Of a DNA stretch of 57,375 nucleotides, positions 17,285 through 26,821 are shown one piece after another. The DNA comes from an uncultured Alistipes sp. (GTDB taxonomy: Bacteria; Bacteroidota; Bacteroidia; Bacteroidales; Rikenellaceae). The DNA is taken from positions 1 to 57,375 of the forward strand of contig CANREN010000011.1 of the NCBI GenBank assembly GCA_947629705.1, in the 5' to 3' direction. Under the pieces are notes generated by a model. That model was given only the letters and a program-made list of their open reading frames with translations. It made no database searches and was not told the DNA's origin. The position numbers were made by a program, and so were the translations under genes. Numbering within the stretch: position 1 is the first letter of the stretch; every line of letters starts with the position of its first letter.

Positions 17285-20200
17285 ATGGAGACGAATCTAC
17301 GCAACCCATTGCGGTTCGTGTGCCTGATGCTCCTCTTCCTGCTGTCGGTTCCGCTGGGTGCCGCAGCCCAAAAGATCAGTTTCTCGGTACACGACGCCAC
17401 GGTGAAAGAGGCTATGGCGGCGCTCAACCGCCAAGCCCATTATTCGGTGGTCATCAAGGCCGAAAGCATCGATATGATGCGCCGGGTAACGGTGTCCGTG
17501 CAGGACGGAACGATCGAGGAGGTGCTCGATGGCATCTTCGCCGGTCAGGAAGTAACCTACACCATCGACGATCACAACATTTCGGTGGTAAAGGCCTGTC
17601 CGCCCCCCCCCAGCAAAATCGCCTGTTAAACAGGCTATTCGCGGCGTGGTAAAAGATGCGTCCGGACAACCGATCGCCGGAGCGACGATTTTGGACAAGC
17701 ACAACACGCAAATCGGCACGACCACATCGACCGACGGATCGTTCAATCTTTCCGGTGTGGAGTTGCCGACGACACTTACGGTATCGTTCCTCGGCTATTC
17801 GGAGCTTTCGGTTCGGGTTTCGGATTATCGGCCGCTCAATTTGCTGCTGACCGAAGAGTCCTCCGATATTGACGAGGTGGTAGTCGTGGGCTACGGCCAG
17901 CAGAAACGGGTGAATGTCCTCGGCGCCATCGGTGTCATCGACGGCAAAGACCTCAACAACCGGCCTGTAACCAATGCCGCCGCCGCGTTGCAGGGTGCCG
18001 ATCCTTCGCTGTTGCTGACATTGGGCAGCGGCTCTATCGAGAGCAAGAACTATTCCGTCTCGATCCGTGGCGCCGTGTCGCTGAACAGCGGCGACCCGCT
18101 GATTATGGTCGACGGTGTGGAGGCGGATCTGACGCAGGTCAATCCCAATGATATCGAATCGGTTTCGGTGCTGAAAGACGCATCGGCCTGCTCGATTTAT
18201 GGCGCGAAGGCCTCGGCGGGCGTCGTGCTGATCACGACCAAGAGCGGACGTGCCGACAAGCTGACGGTTAACTACAACGGTCGTTTCGGCCTTTCGTGGA
18301 ACACCACTTCCACCGATTTCATCACCTCGGGCTACGATTACGTGAATTTCACCAATGATTTCTACCTCTATTCTTCTCGTGGCCACAACGCATGGACGTA
18401 CACCGATGAACAGATGGCGATGCTTGAAGCACGGCGCTACGACGTGCGGGAGAATCCGGATCGTCCATGGGTCGTTCCCGACGAAACGGGAACCAACACC
18501 TACGTCTATCTCGGCAATTTCGACTGGTATGGCTACTTTTTCAAACGCCAGCGCTCCGAAACGGAGCACAACATCTCGCTTTCGGGCGGCAACGACCGTG
18601 TGGACTACTATGTCAGCGGCCGCTACCTCTGGCGCGAAGGACTCTTCAATGCCGGCGCAGCCGATACCTACACCGGTTACTCGATGCGTTCCAAAATCAA
18701 TGCGAAGGTGAGCGATTGGCTGACCTATTCGGGCAATTTGAGCCTTGAATCGTCGGACTACTCCTATGGCGGTTTCTGGGAGCAGGACGGCTCGGAAGAT
18801 ATCGCGGATGCCGGCATCCTTTGGAATCTGACGCAGAACATCTCGCCGACCTTCGTCCCCTTCAACCCGGACGGTACGGTCAACATGGTGCCTGGCTATA
18901 TGGCGGATGCCACCTCGCCGCTCGGGTCGGGCCGGGCCGGTGTCTTCATGGACGACCGCAACCGGAATGCCCGCAAGACCAACTCTTGGATGCTCTCCAA
19001 CCGGCTGACCTTCGATTTGCTGCCGAATCGGGAGTTGAAACTGATTGCCGACTATACCTACCGCCGGCGCGACCGAGTGGGAACTTACCGTTCGCTCCCG
19101 ACGGCCAACTCGTATGACAATGTCAACAAACGGATGTATGCGGGCAACGGGTTGACCGGGGGGCTGTTTTCGAACGGTTCGGTATACGACATGTATCAGG
19201 AAGACCGTTTCTACTACAACGGACACGTGGCCAATGCCTATTTCTCCTACGACCATTCGTGGGGAGATCACAATCTGTCGGCTGTCGCCGGCGGCAACTT
19301 CGAAGACTATCGGCAGTCCTCCATGTCCATTCGCCAGAAAGGTTCGCTCAGTGACAAACTGGGATTCGTCAACATGGCACAGGGAGAGATCACCAGGGCC
19401 GTTGAAAGCAATACCGCCTATCGCACATTGGGTTTCTTCGCCCGTATGAGCTACAACTACAAGGAGCGTTATCTGGTTGAGCTATCCGGACGTTATGACG
19501 GTTCCTCACGGTTCGCCGCCAAGCACCGTTGGGGTTTCTTCCCATCGGCCTCGATGGGCTGGCGTCTCTCCGAAGAGAATTTTTGGAAAGATTCGCGTCT
19601 TAACGACGTGTGGAGCAATGCTAAAATCAGGCTCTCCTACGGCTCGCTCGGTAACCAGCAGGTGTCCAATTACTACTATTTGGATACCATTTCGACCAGT
19701 CAGGCCTCTTATACTTTCAACGGCAAGGATAAAGCCAGCTATGCCTCGATGTCCGCTCCCATAACCGATGGACTGACCTGGGAAACCGTCATCACCTACA
19801 ATCTCGGACTGGACTTGGGCTTTTTCCGCAACCGGCTGAATCTCTCGACCGATTTCTATATCCGCGACACGAAAGACATGCTCACGACGTCGATGACGCT
19901 GCCCGATGTTTATGGGGCCACTGTGCCCAAGACGAATGCGGCGGATCTGCGCACCAAAGGCTATGAGATTACGGTAGGGTGGCACGATACACGCATGGTG
20001 TCCGGACGTCCGTTCACTTACTCGGTCAGCGCCTCGCTGGGCGATTACAAATCCACCATCACCAAGTACAACAATCCGGACCGGCTGATTAGCGACAAAT
20101 ACGTGGGCATGACGCTTGGCGAAATCTGGGGTTACTCCGTGGCGGGGCTCTTCAAGACCGACGAGGAGGCCTCCCGCTACGCGGCGGTCATCGATGACCA

Positions 20201-20867
20201 TGCGGTGAACAACGGCGTATACAGCGCCGCAGCGCCCTATAACCGACTGATGGCCGGAGATGTGCGGTTCATCGACAAAAACGGCGACAACCGCATCGAT
20301 CAAGGGGCCGGCACGGTGGACGACCCGGGGGACAAGTCGATCATCGGCAACTCGCTCCCGCGCTACACCTATTCATTCCGTGGCAATATCAACTGGATGG
20401 GTTTCGATTTCGGCATCTTCTTCCAGGGTGTCGGCAAAATCGATTGGAAGCCTGCTCAAAACGCCGCCTACTTCTGGAATACCTACCAGTTCCCGCGCAC
20501 CTCGTTCGTCGCTTCGAATTTTCCTGCCAAGACGTGGTCCGAGGATAACCGGAATGCCTATTTCCCGCGGCATCGCGGCTATACGGTCGGCTCGTCGGCC
20601 GCATTGGGTGTGCCTACCGACCGCTATTTGCAGGATGCAAGCTATCTGCGTCTGAAAAATATCACGCTCGGTTACACGCTGCCGCTGAAAACGAAGGCGA
20701 TTCAGAAACTGCGCGTCTATCTATCAGGCGAGAATCTGGCCTACTGGTCGCCGCTCAAGAAACACTCGCTGACCGTCGACCCCGAGGTCGCCGTTACCTC
20801 CGCTGCCGACGATACACTCTATCCTTATTCGCGGACTTTCTCCGTCGGTTTGGATATCACGTTCTAA
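17285..20867 (+). CDS. SusC/RagA TonB-dependent transporter with STN domain, interrupted by a frameshift
   Basis: The 5' piece, 17285-17629, encodes a signal peptide and an STN domain (KISFSVHDATVKEAMAALNR). The 3' piece, from about 17613 to 20867, encodes the carboxypeptidase-like domain (GVVKDASGQPIAGATI), a TonB box region, plug (IRGAVSLNSGDPLIMVDG) and 22-strand barrel of a SusC outer-membrane transporter. They are in different frames. A nine-C run at 17603-17611 lies exactly at the junction; with eight C the two parts join as about 1,190 residues with a proline linker. The break separates the signalling STN domain from the transporter, so in this state the sigma/FecR relay would be uncut from uptake. 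The tract may be a phase switch, a mutation or a sequencing error. The 3' part has a possible GTG start at 17646 but no signal peptide. Confidence 0.88.
17603..17611 (+). repeat. C9 homopolymer at the STN/plug junction of SusC
   Basis: Nine consecutive C. It sits in a proline-rich linker where loss of one C restores a single SusC frame. Long C or G runs slip during replication and are a common contingency switch in bacterial surface genes. Confidence 0.8.
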
Positions 20868-20888
20868 CCTAAAAAGATGTATCCGATT

Positions 20889-22679
20889 ATGCGAAAGATA
20901 TTATTTGTTACGGCGGGTGTCGCATTGGCGTTGGGCCTGTCGTCGTGCGATGATTTCCTTACGAAAGAGCCCGAAACGCAGCTCTCTCCCAACAGTTTCT
21001 ATTCAAGCGATGCGGAGCTTGAGTTGTGGACCAACCGCTTTTATCTCCAACTCTCTGCGCCGAACGATATGTTGCGTCAGTATGCCGACGACTACGTCGG
21101 TTCCTCGCTTTCCAGTATCGCTCGCGGAACCCGCACGCCCCAAAACGAAAAATGGGGAATTTCGGCCTGGCAGGATTTGCGCTGGATCAATCAGCTGTTC
21201 GAATACGACAGCAATTGTCCGGATGAAAACGTCCGAAAGAAGTACGAAGGGGTGGCCCATTTCTTCCGGGCTTGGTTCTACTTCGATAAGGTGCAGAAAT
21301 ACGGTGATATACCGTATTATGACTACGTTATCTCCGACCAGGATATGGAGTCGCTGAAAAAGCCGCGGGATAGCCGCGGATACGTGATGTACCGCGTCAT
21401 GCAGGATTTGGACAAGGCCTGCGAGCTTCTGCCCGACAAGTGGGACTCCGATCCGCTGTATCGTCTCTCCAAAAATGCCGCGCTGGCCTTCAAATCGCGT
21501 GCGGCCCTGTTCGAGGGAACCTTCCGCAAATACCATGCGGTCGCCGACGAGTCGGTAGACGGCACGACGGTTTCGGCGGCATGGTTCCTCCAACAGGCGG
21601 CCGATGCAGCCGGTACGATCATCAACTCCGGGAAATATGGCGTTTACAGCAAGAACGAATCGGGAACGGGCGCCTATCGGGATTTCTTCATTTTGGAGGA
21701 TGCTTCCGATACCGAGACGATTCTGGCACGCCGCTACGATGGAACGACGACAATGATTCGGCACGACTTGCAGTTCTATCTGATGAAGAACCTGCGCATC
21801 TCGGCTACCCGCCGTTTCGTCAATCACTATTTGCAGGCGAATGGCGCAAAGATTCAGGAGCGTGCAGGGTGGGAAACCGAGAGCTATTTCGATTCTTTCT
21901 ATGACCGTGATCCGCGTATGGCCCAGACGCTGCTTGCGCCCGGGTATGTGCAGGTCGGCGAAAAAGAGGAGACGGTGGGAACGTTCGAGAACGCCATGAG
22001 CGGCTATGCCATCATCAAGTACATCTCGGACAGTTCGCACAATACGGCCACGACTTCGACGACCGACTGGTCGGTTTTCCGCTATCCGGAGGTGCTGCTC
22101 AATTACGCCGAGGCGAAAGCCGAGCTGGGCACCCTGACGCAGGAAGACGTCGACAAGAGCATCAACGTTATCCGTGGCCGCGTGAAGATGCCGGGACTCT
22201 CCATGCAGGAGGCCAATGCCGCGCCCGATGCCTTGATGAGCGAATACTATCCCCATGTTGCGGAGGGCGCCAATAAGGGCGTGTTGCTCGAAATCCGCCG
22301 TGAACGCACGGTGGAGCTGGTCGGCGAGGGCTTCCGTCAGTGGGATTTGATTCGCTGGCACGAGGGGCGGTTCTTCACCCCGAACGCCTATGCCAGCAAG
22401 GGGTTCGAAGGGGTCTATTTCCCCGCTTTGGGTGAATATGACATGAATGGCGACGGCAAATCCGACGTGCTGCTCTATCGGGGCGAGAAACCCTCTACAA
22501 GATTGGCAGCCTACGATGTGGACAAGGATATCACCCTGTCGGAGGGCGACCGGGGTTACGTCTTGATGTACAACAACGAAACCTATGTATGGAATGAAGA
22601 ACGGGATTATTTGTGGCCCATACCCGAAAGCCAGTGCATCGCTACGGGCGGCATCCTCACCCAAAATCCCCAATATTAA
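20889..22679 (+). CDS. SusD/RagB-family nutrient-binding lipoprotein
   Basis: About 596 residues from the ATG at 20889; an ATG four codons earlier (20877) is also possible. It has a lipoprotein signal peptide with lipobox LSSC (lipidated Cys about residue 20), then a SusD-like fold with the family's N-terminal LTKEPETQLSPNSFYSSDAE and later RYPEVLLNYAEAKAELG and ERTVELVGEGFRQWDLIRW segments. SusD lids the SusC barrel and helps capture glycans at the cell surface. It follows SusC by 21 bases and precedes enzymes of the same locus. Substrate is not evident from the sequence. Confidence 0.93.
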   Translation: MRKILFVTAGVALALGLSSCDDFLTKEPETQLSPNSFYSSDAELELWTNRFYLQLSAPNDMLRQYADDYVGSSLSSIARGTRTPQNEKWGISAWQDLRWINQLFEYDSNCPDENVRKKYEGVAHFFRAWFYFDKVQKYGDIPYYDYVISDQDMESLKKPRDSRGYVMYRVMQDLDKACELLPDKWDSDPLYRLSKNAALAFKSRAALFEGTFRKYHAVADESVDGTTVSAAWFLQQAADAAGTIINSGKYGVYSKNESGTGAYRDFFILEDASDTETILARRYDGTTTMIRHDLQFYLMKNLRISATRRFVNHYLQANGAKIQERAGWETESYFDSFYDRDPRMAQTLLAPGYVQVGEKEETVGTFENAMSGYAIIKYISDSSHNTATTSTTDWSVFRYPEVLLNYAEAKAELGTLTQEDVDKSINVIRGRVKMPGLSMQEANAAPDALMSEYYPHVAEGANKGVLLEIRRERTVELVGEGFRQWDLIRWHEGRFFTPNAYASKGFEGVYFPALGEYDMNGDGKSDVLLYRGEKPSTRLAAYDVDKDITLSEGDRGYVLMYNNETYVWNEERDYLWPIPESQCIATGGILTQNPQY

Positions 22680-22692
22680 AAAAAGACCAACG

Positions 22693-23508
22693 ATGAAAAA
22701 ACTCGTATTCATACTGACAGCAGCCCTTTGCCTCATGTCGGGAGAAACCCTCTCGGCATGGGGCCGCAAAGGGCACGATACCGTGGCCAAAATTGCCGAA
22801 CGCAATCTCACGGAGCACGCGAAGCAGCAAATCGAACACTATCTGGGCGGGCACTCGATTGTCTATTATGCCAAATGGATGGACGACTATCGTAATACGC
22901 CCGAATACAGCTTTACCGATGGCTGGCATACGGCGCCGGTGAATCTGGACAACCGTTACGAAGACACCCTGCTCAATCCCGCAAAGGGAAATGCCATTTA
23001 CGGGTTGGAGCTGGCTATCGGCAATCTGAAACATTATCGGGAGTTGAGCGACTCGGCCGTGAACGTCAATCTGAAATATGTTATCCACTTGGTGGGTGAT
23101 ATGCATTGTCCGGCTCATGTCAAGTATGCGGGCCACAACATGAAATATGACGTGCAGTTCAACTCGCGCAATTTCTATGTACACCATGTATGGGACAATG
23201 AAATCATCAATGCGACCCGTATCTGGTCGGTATCGGAGTGGGCCGACGAGCTCGACCGCTGCTCCGAGGCCGAGAAGCGTGCGCTGGCGGCCGGCACTCC
23301 CCGCGAGTGGCTGCACGATGCCGCCGTATCGTGTGAAGTACAGTTCGAAATGGCCAAGCCGGATCAACATCTGGGCCAGGATTTTCTGAATGAAGCTGTG
23401 CCTTTGGTGGAGAGTCAGATAAGGAAAGCGGGGTACCGGCTGGCCGCTCTGCTGAACGATCTTTTCGATGAACCGCAAACCGAAACACAAAAACAAGGCG
23501 ACTTATGA
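22693..23508 (+). CDS. S1/P1-type zinc nuclease / phospholipase C-like enzyme, secreted
   Basis: 271 residues from the ATG at 22693, with a cleavable signal peptide ending so that W23 becomes the mature N-terminus (AWGRKGH), as required for zinc binding in this family. Other ligand motifs are H132-D136-H138-H142 in HLVGDMHCPAH and H164 and D168 in HHVWD, plus KWMDDYR and GWHT. The fold is shared by single-strand nucleases and zinc phospholipase C, all phosphodiesterases. Its stop overlaps the ATG of the next gene by ATGA. In this locus cleavage of phosphodiester bonds in a polymer or lipid is more interesting than simple nuclease action, but which one is not resolved. Confidence 0.88.
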   Translation: MKKLVFILTAALCLMSGETLSAWGRKGHDTVAKIAERNLTEHAKQQIEHYLGGHSIVYYAKWMDDYRNTPEYSFTDGWHTAPVNLDNRYEDTLLNPAKGNAIYGLELAIGNLKHYRELSDSAVNVNLKYVIHLVGDMHCPAHVKYAGHNMKYDVQFNSRNFYVHHVWDNEIINATRIWSVSEWADELDRCSEAEKRALAAGTPREWLHDAAVSCEVQFEMAKPDQHLGQDFLNEAVPLVESQIRKAGYRLAALLNDLFDEPQTETQKQGDL

Positions 23509-26500
23509 AACGGATAATACTCTCTTTCGTTACCGTATTTCTTCTATGTACGGGCAGCAGCTGCAACGACGATTACGACGATTCGGCTCTGTGGAAAGAT
23601 ATAGACCAGATATATAAGGACTTGAATGCCCTGCGTCAGCAAATCTCCGATATGAGGGAGCAATTGCAGGCGATGCAGGCGATTGTATCGGGCAGCGGCG
23701 CCATTACTTCGGTAACCCAAAATGAAGCGGGCAACTACGTCATTACCTACAAGGATGCGGAAAATGTGGAGCAGCGCATCGAATTGGCCGCTCGCGCCGA
23801 TACGCAGCCGATTGTCGGTATGCAGCAGGAGGGCAATGTATGGTACTGGACCCTCACGGTCGGCGGAACTACCGACTGGCTGACCGATACCGACGGGGAA
23901 AAGATCCCCGTGGAAGGACGCACGCCGACCATTGATGTCGATGCCGAGGGATACTGGATGGTTTTCGGCCAACGCATTACGGATGCCAAAGGGAATCCGG
24001 TCCGTGCCGAGGGCAAGACGGCCTCCGTCATTACGGACGTGAAGATCGAAGGGGATAAGGTCACCTTTACCCTCGGCAACGGCGTAATGGTAACGGCTCC
24101 GATTTCCGATAAGTTCAATGTCGATTTTTCGGTGGAGCCCAAAACCGTTATACAGGACACGACCCAACCGCTCGTCATCACCTATACATTGAAGGGCGAA
24201 ACGGACTCTTCCGTGCTCTCGATAGAAGCGTGGAGCGGCATCGAAAAACCGATTCTCGACCTTGTGGCCCGCACCATTACCGTTCGTTTCCCCGAGAATT
24301 TCGAGGAGGGCCGTATGACCGTTATGTTCTATGACGGCGAGGACAATGTGATTATCAAGATTCTTTCATTCACGACATTGATCGGCAAACCGACGGGTAT
24401 CTGCAATGTGGAGGATTTGAAAGCCTTCGCAACTGCGGTCAACGGAGGAAGAAGCATCGCCAAATATGTGATCGACGGCGAGGTGCTGCTGATGGACGAT
24501 CTCGATTTGTCGGGCGTCGATTGGAGCGAATACGTCATCGGCGGTCCGGTTGTTCCGAGTACGACCACGGCCAACAAGAGCGTGGAGTATACCCTGCCCG
24601 AGGGGGCCGTACCGTTTAACCGCGTATTCAACGGAGGAGGCCATACGCTGAAAAATGTGAAGTGGACGTTCGATCTCTCCGACGGACGGATTGCCTACGG
24701 GCTTTTCTCCTACTTGGGCAGCGATGCTGAAATTCGGCAGTTGACCATTTCGGGTACCATTACCGTTTCCGGCAATGCCCCGCAAGGTGCGGCTGTCGGT
24801 ACGTTTGCCGGATATGCCGAGGGGAAAATCACGGACTGCGTCTCCGAAACGGCAGTAACCTTTTCCGGTGATGCCGGACAAAATATCTCGGTGCGCATCG
24901 GCGGCATTGTCGGCGTGGCACACGATGCCGTCCTTGCCTCCTGCACCAACAACGGGGAGCTGACCTGCCCCGTGAAACTGACCAATACCGGCAACGGTAC
25001 GAATGGCGGTTTTCATCAGGGAGGAATTTGCGGTTACATTTTCGGAACTTCCGCTTTGACCGACTGCATCAACACCGGAAATTTGAGCGCTCCGACAGGG
25101 CGCAGCGGCGGTATCTGTGCCGTATTGGCTGCGGGTACGTTGACCTCGTGCATCAACCGGGGATTGATACAGGATGACGTGAATGGATTTTTCGGTGCCA
25201 ATTCGTCGCCCAAACGCATGGGCGGTCTCGCCGGCGGTCTCGGAGCCGACGGAAAGCTGCTTTCCTGCACGAACGAAGGCAATGTCTTCTCGCAGCTGGG
25301 CTGCCGCACGGGAGGATTCGTCGGCCACAACGAGGGTACGGTCAAGGGGTGCCGGAATACGGGCATCATCCTGTCGGACTACACTGCCTCGGGACCGCAT
25401 GGAGCCGGCTGGGCCTGCGGATACAACAAAACCGCCGAGAATCTGACCGAGTGCATCATCGGCGGCAAGGTGGGCGACTACACTCCCTACAAGGATGCGC
25501 CCGAAACGGCTCCCGATGCGACGTATGCCACAGCGGTCTGCGCCGGGAAATTCGATGCGGCGCTGAACGGCCTTAACGAAAAGTCGGAGGCCTATTACGA
25601 CTGGACGGTGTCCGATGAAAAGGAGCTGGGGCCGGGCGTTACCTATACGCATTACGATCTGACGAATCACGCCTCGGACATCTATGTACTCACGGTCGAC
25701 CTCACCAATCCGAAGGTCGTGTTGGAAACGGTCATGGCCGATGAACTCTGCCTCAATCCGAACAGGAACAATAACAGTAACAATGGAAAGAATCTGCGGG
25801 AGACGCTCTCGGAGACCTGCCTGCGCCGGACACAGGAGGGCCGCCATATCGTGGCGGGTGTGAATACCGGTTTCTTCAACAGCGATTTGGGATTCCCTCG
25901 GGCTTTCCATATCGAGTACGATGAACCGGTGTATATCAACAATCCCTACGTCCGCAATACGCTGACCAATCATCGGCCGGGATTCACCCTCTTCACAGAC
26001 CGGAGCATCAGTTTCGATAATCGCGATTTTTCGGGCAAGGTAAAAGCCGGCGATAATGAAATCGAATACTATTCCATCAATGACACGATTGTCGCTTTGA
26101 GCGAAAAGATACCGGTTGACGCCAAACGCTATCAGGCTGCGAATCTCTATACCTCACGTTTCAAAAAAGAGCCGCATCCGGGGATTTTCAACAACGTGTC
26201 GCCGCACGCACTCTTCGTGGTAGGCCGCAGCCGTTCCGACTTCAAGGCCAATTGCGGTTATATCGAAGGCGAGGTCGTCGGAGTGACGGACGGTCGTGCA
26301 GGACAGAACATTGAGATTCCGTTCGTCGAACAGCGCAACGAGTGGGTGCTGCAATTGACAGGCGAAACGGCGGATAAGTTCGCCGGATTGAAAGCCGGAG
26401 ACCCCATTTCCATCCGGGCGGATGTTACGATCGGCAGTGCGTCCAAATCCATTACGATGCACAACGGCAGCATGTACCGTTTCTTGAACAACGGCGCATG

Positions 26501-26795
26501 GGGGAATGTGAACAACACGGACGAGAAACCGGCGACCGTCATGGGAGCCAATGCGGCGGGTACCCTCGTGAAAATCGTCTGCGTAGACGGCACAAAATCC
26601 GACGGATCCGGCATGAATTTTTATCAGCTCTACCGCGTGATGGAAAAGCTGGGTATGCACAATGCCATTCGTTTCGACGGTGGCGGTTCGACCTCGATGT
26701 GGATCGAAGATGGGGGTGTTGTCTGCAAGTCGTGCGATTCGAAAGGCGACGAACGCAGCTGCATGAATTATATGCATGTGCGCATCACCGAATAA
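23505..26795 (+). CDS. Modular lipoprotein with C-terminal phosphodiester glycosidase (NAGPA) domain
   Basis: 1,096 residues. A signal peptide with lipobox region GSSC is followed by a coiled coil of the DUF4988/PL29-N type (residues about 25-60), an Ig-like region, and cysteine- and glycine-rich GLUG-like beta repeats (e.g. RSGGICAVL, CRTGGFVGHNEG). The C-terminal 400 residues are a phosphodiester glycosidase (PF09992, the fold of the lysosomal uncovering enzyme NAGPA): VNTGFFNSDLGFPRAFHIE near its start and IRFDGGGSTSMW near its end. Members cleave sugar-1-phosphate phosphodiester bonds. The protein is probably displayed on the cell surface. It overlaps the S1/P1 gene and starts a run of three related lipoproteins. 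Confidence 0.85.
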   Translation: MKRIILSFVTVFLLCTGSSCNDDYDDSALWKDIDQIYKDLNALRQQISDMREQLQAMQAIVSGSGAITSVTQNEAGNYVITYKDAENVEQRIELAARADTQPIVGMQQEGNVWYWTLTVGGTTDWLTDTDGEKIPVEGRTPTIDVDAEGYWMVFGQRITDAKGNPVRAEGKTASVITDVKIEGDKVTFTLGNGVMVTAPISDKFNVDFSVEPKTVIQDTTQPLVITYTLKGETDSSVLSIEAWSGIEKPILDLVARTITVRFPENFEEGRMTVMFYDGEDNVIIKILSFTTLIGKPTGICNVEDLKAFATAVNGGRSIAKYVIDGEVLLMDDLDLSGVDWSEYVIGGPVVPSTTTANKSVEYTLPEGAVPFNRVFNGGGHTLKNVKWTFDLSDGRIAYGLFSYLGSDAEIRQLTISGTITVSGNAPQGAAVGTFAGYAEGKITDCVSETAVTFSGDAGQNISVRIGGIVGVAHDAVLASCTNNGELTCPVKLTNTGNGTNGGFHQGGICGYIFGTSALTDCINTGNLSAPTGRSGGICAVLAAGTLTSCINRGLIQDDVNGFFGANSSPKRMGGLAGGLGADGKLLSCTNEGNVFSQLGCRTGGFVGHNEGTVKGCRNTGIILSDYTASGPHGAGWACGYNKTAENLTECIIGGKVGDYTPYKDAPETAPDATYATAVCAGKFDAALNGLNEKSEAYYDWTVSDEKELGPGVTYTHYDLTNHASDIYVLTVDLTNPKVVLETVMADELCLNPNRNNNSNNGKNLRETLSETCLRRTQEGRHIVAGVNTGFFNSDLGFPRAFHIEYDEPVYINNPYVRNTLTNHRPGFTLFTDRSISFDNRDFSGKVKAGDNEIEYYSINDTIVALSEKIPVDAKRYQAANLYTSRFKKEPHPGIFNNVSPHALFVVGRSRSDFKANCGYIEGEVVGVTDGRAGQNIEIPFVEQRNEWVLQLTGETADKFAGLKAGDPISIRADVTIGSASKSITMHNGSMYRFLNNGAWGNVNNTDEKPATVMGANAAGTLVKIVCVDGTKSDGSGMNFYQLYRVMEKLGMHNAIRFDGGGSTSMWIEDGGVVCKSCDSKGDERSCMNYMHVRITE

Positions 26796-26821
26796 ACCAA
26801 TGTAAAAAACCGACAACAATC

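Noticed and set aside
17454..19271. 605-residue open frame on the minus strand
   Set aside because: It is antisense to SusC, has no recognisable domain and is a by-product of GC-rich codon use.
21003..22811. 602-residue minus-strand frame opposite SusD
   Set aside because: Shadow of a well-supported SusD gene; low-complexity His/Arg-rich translation.
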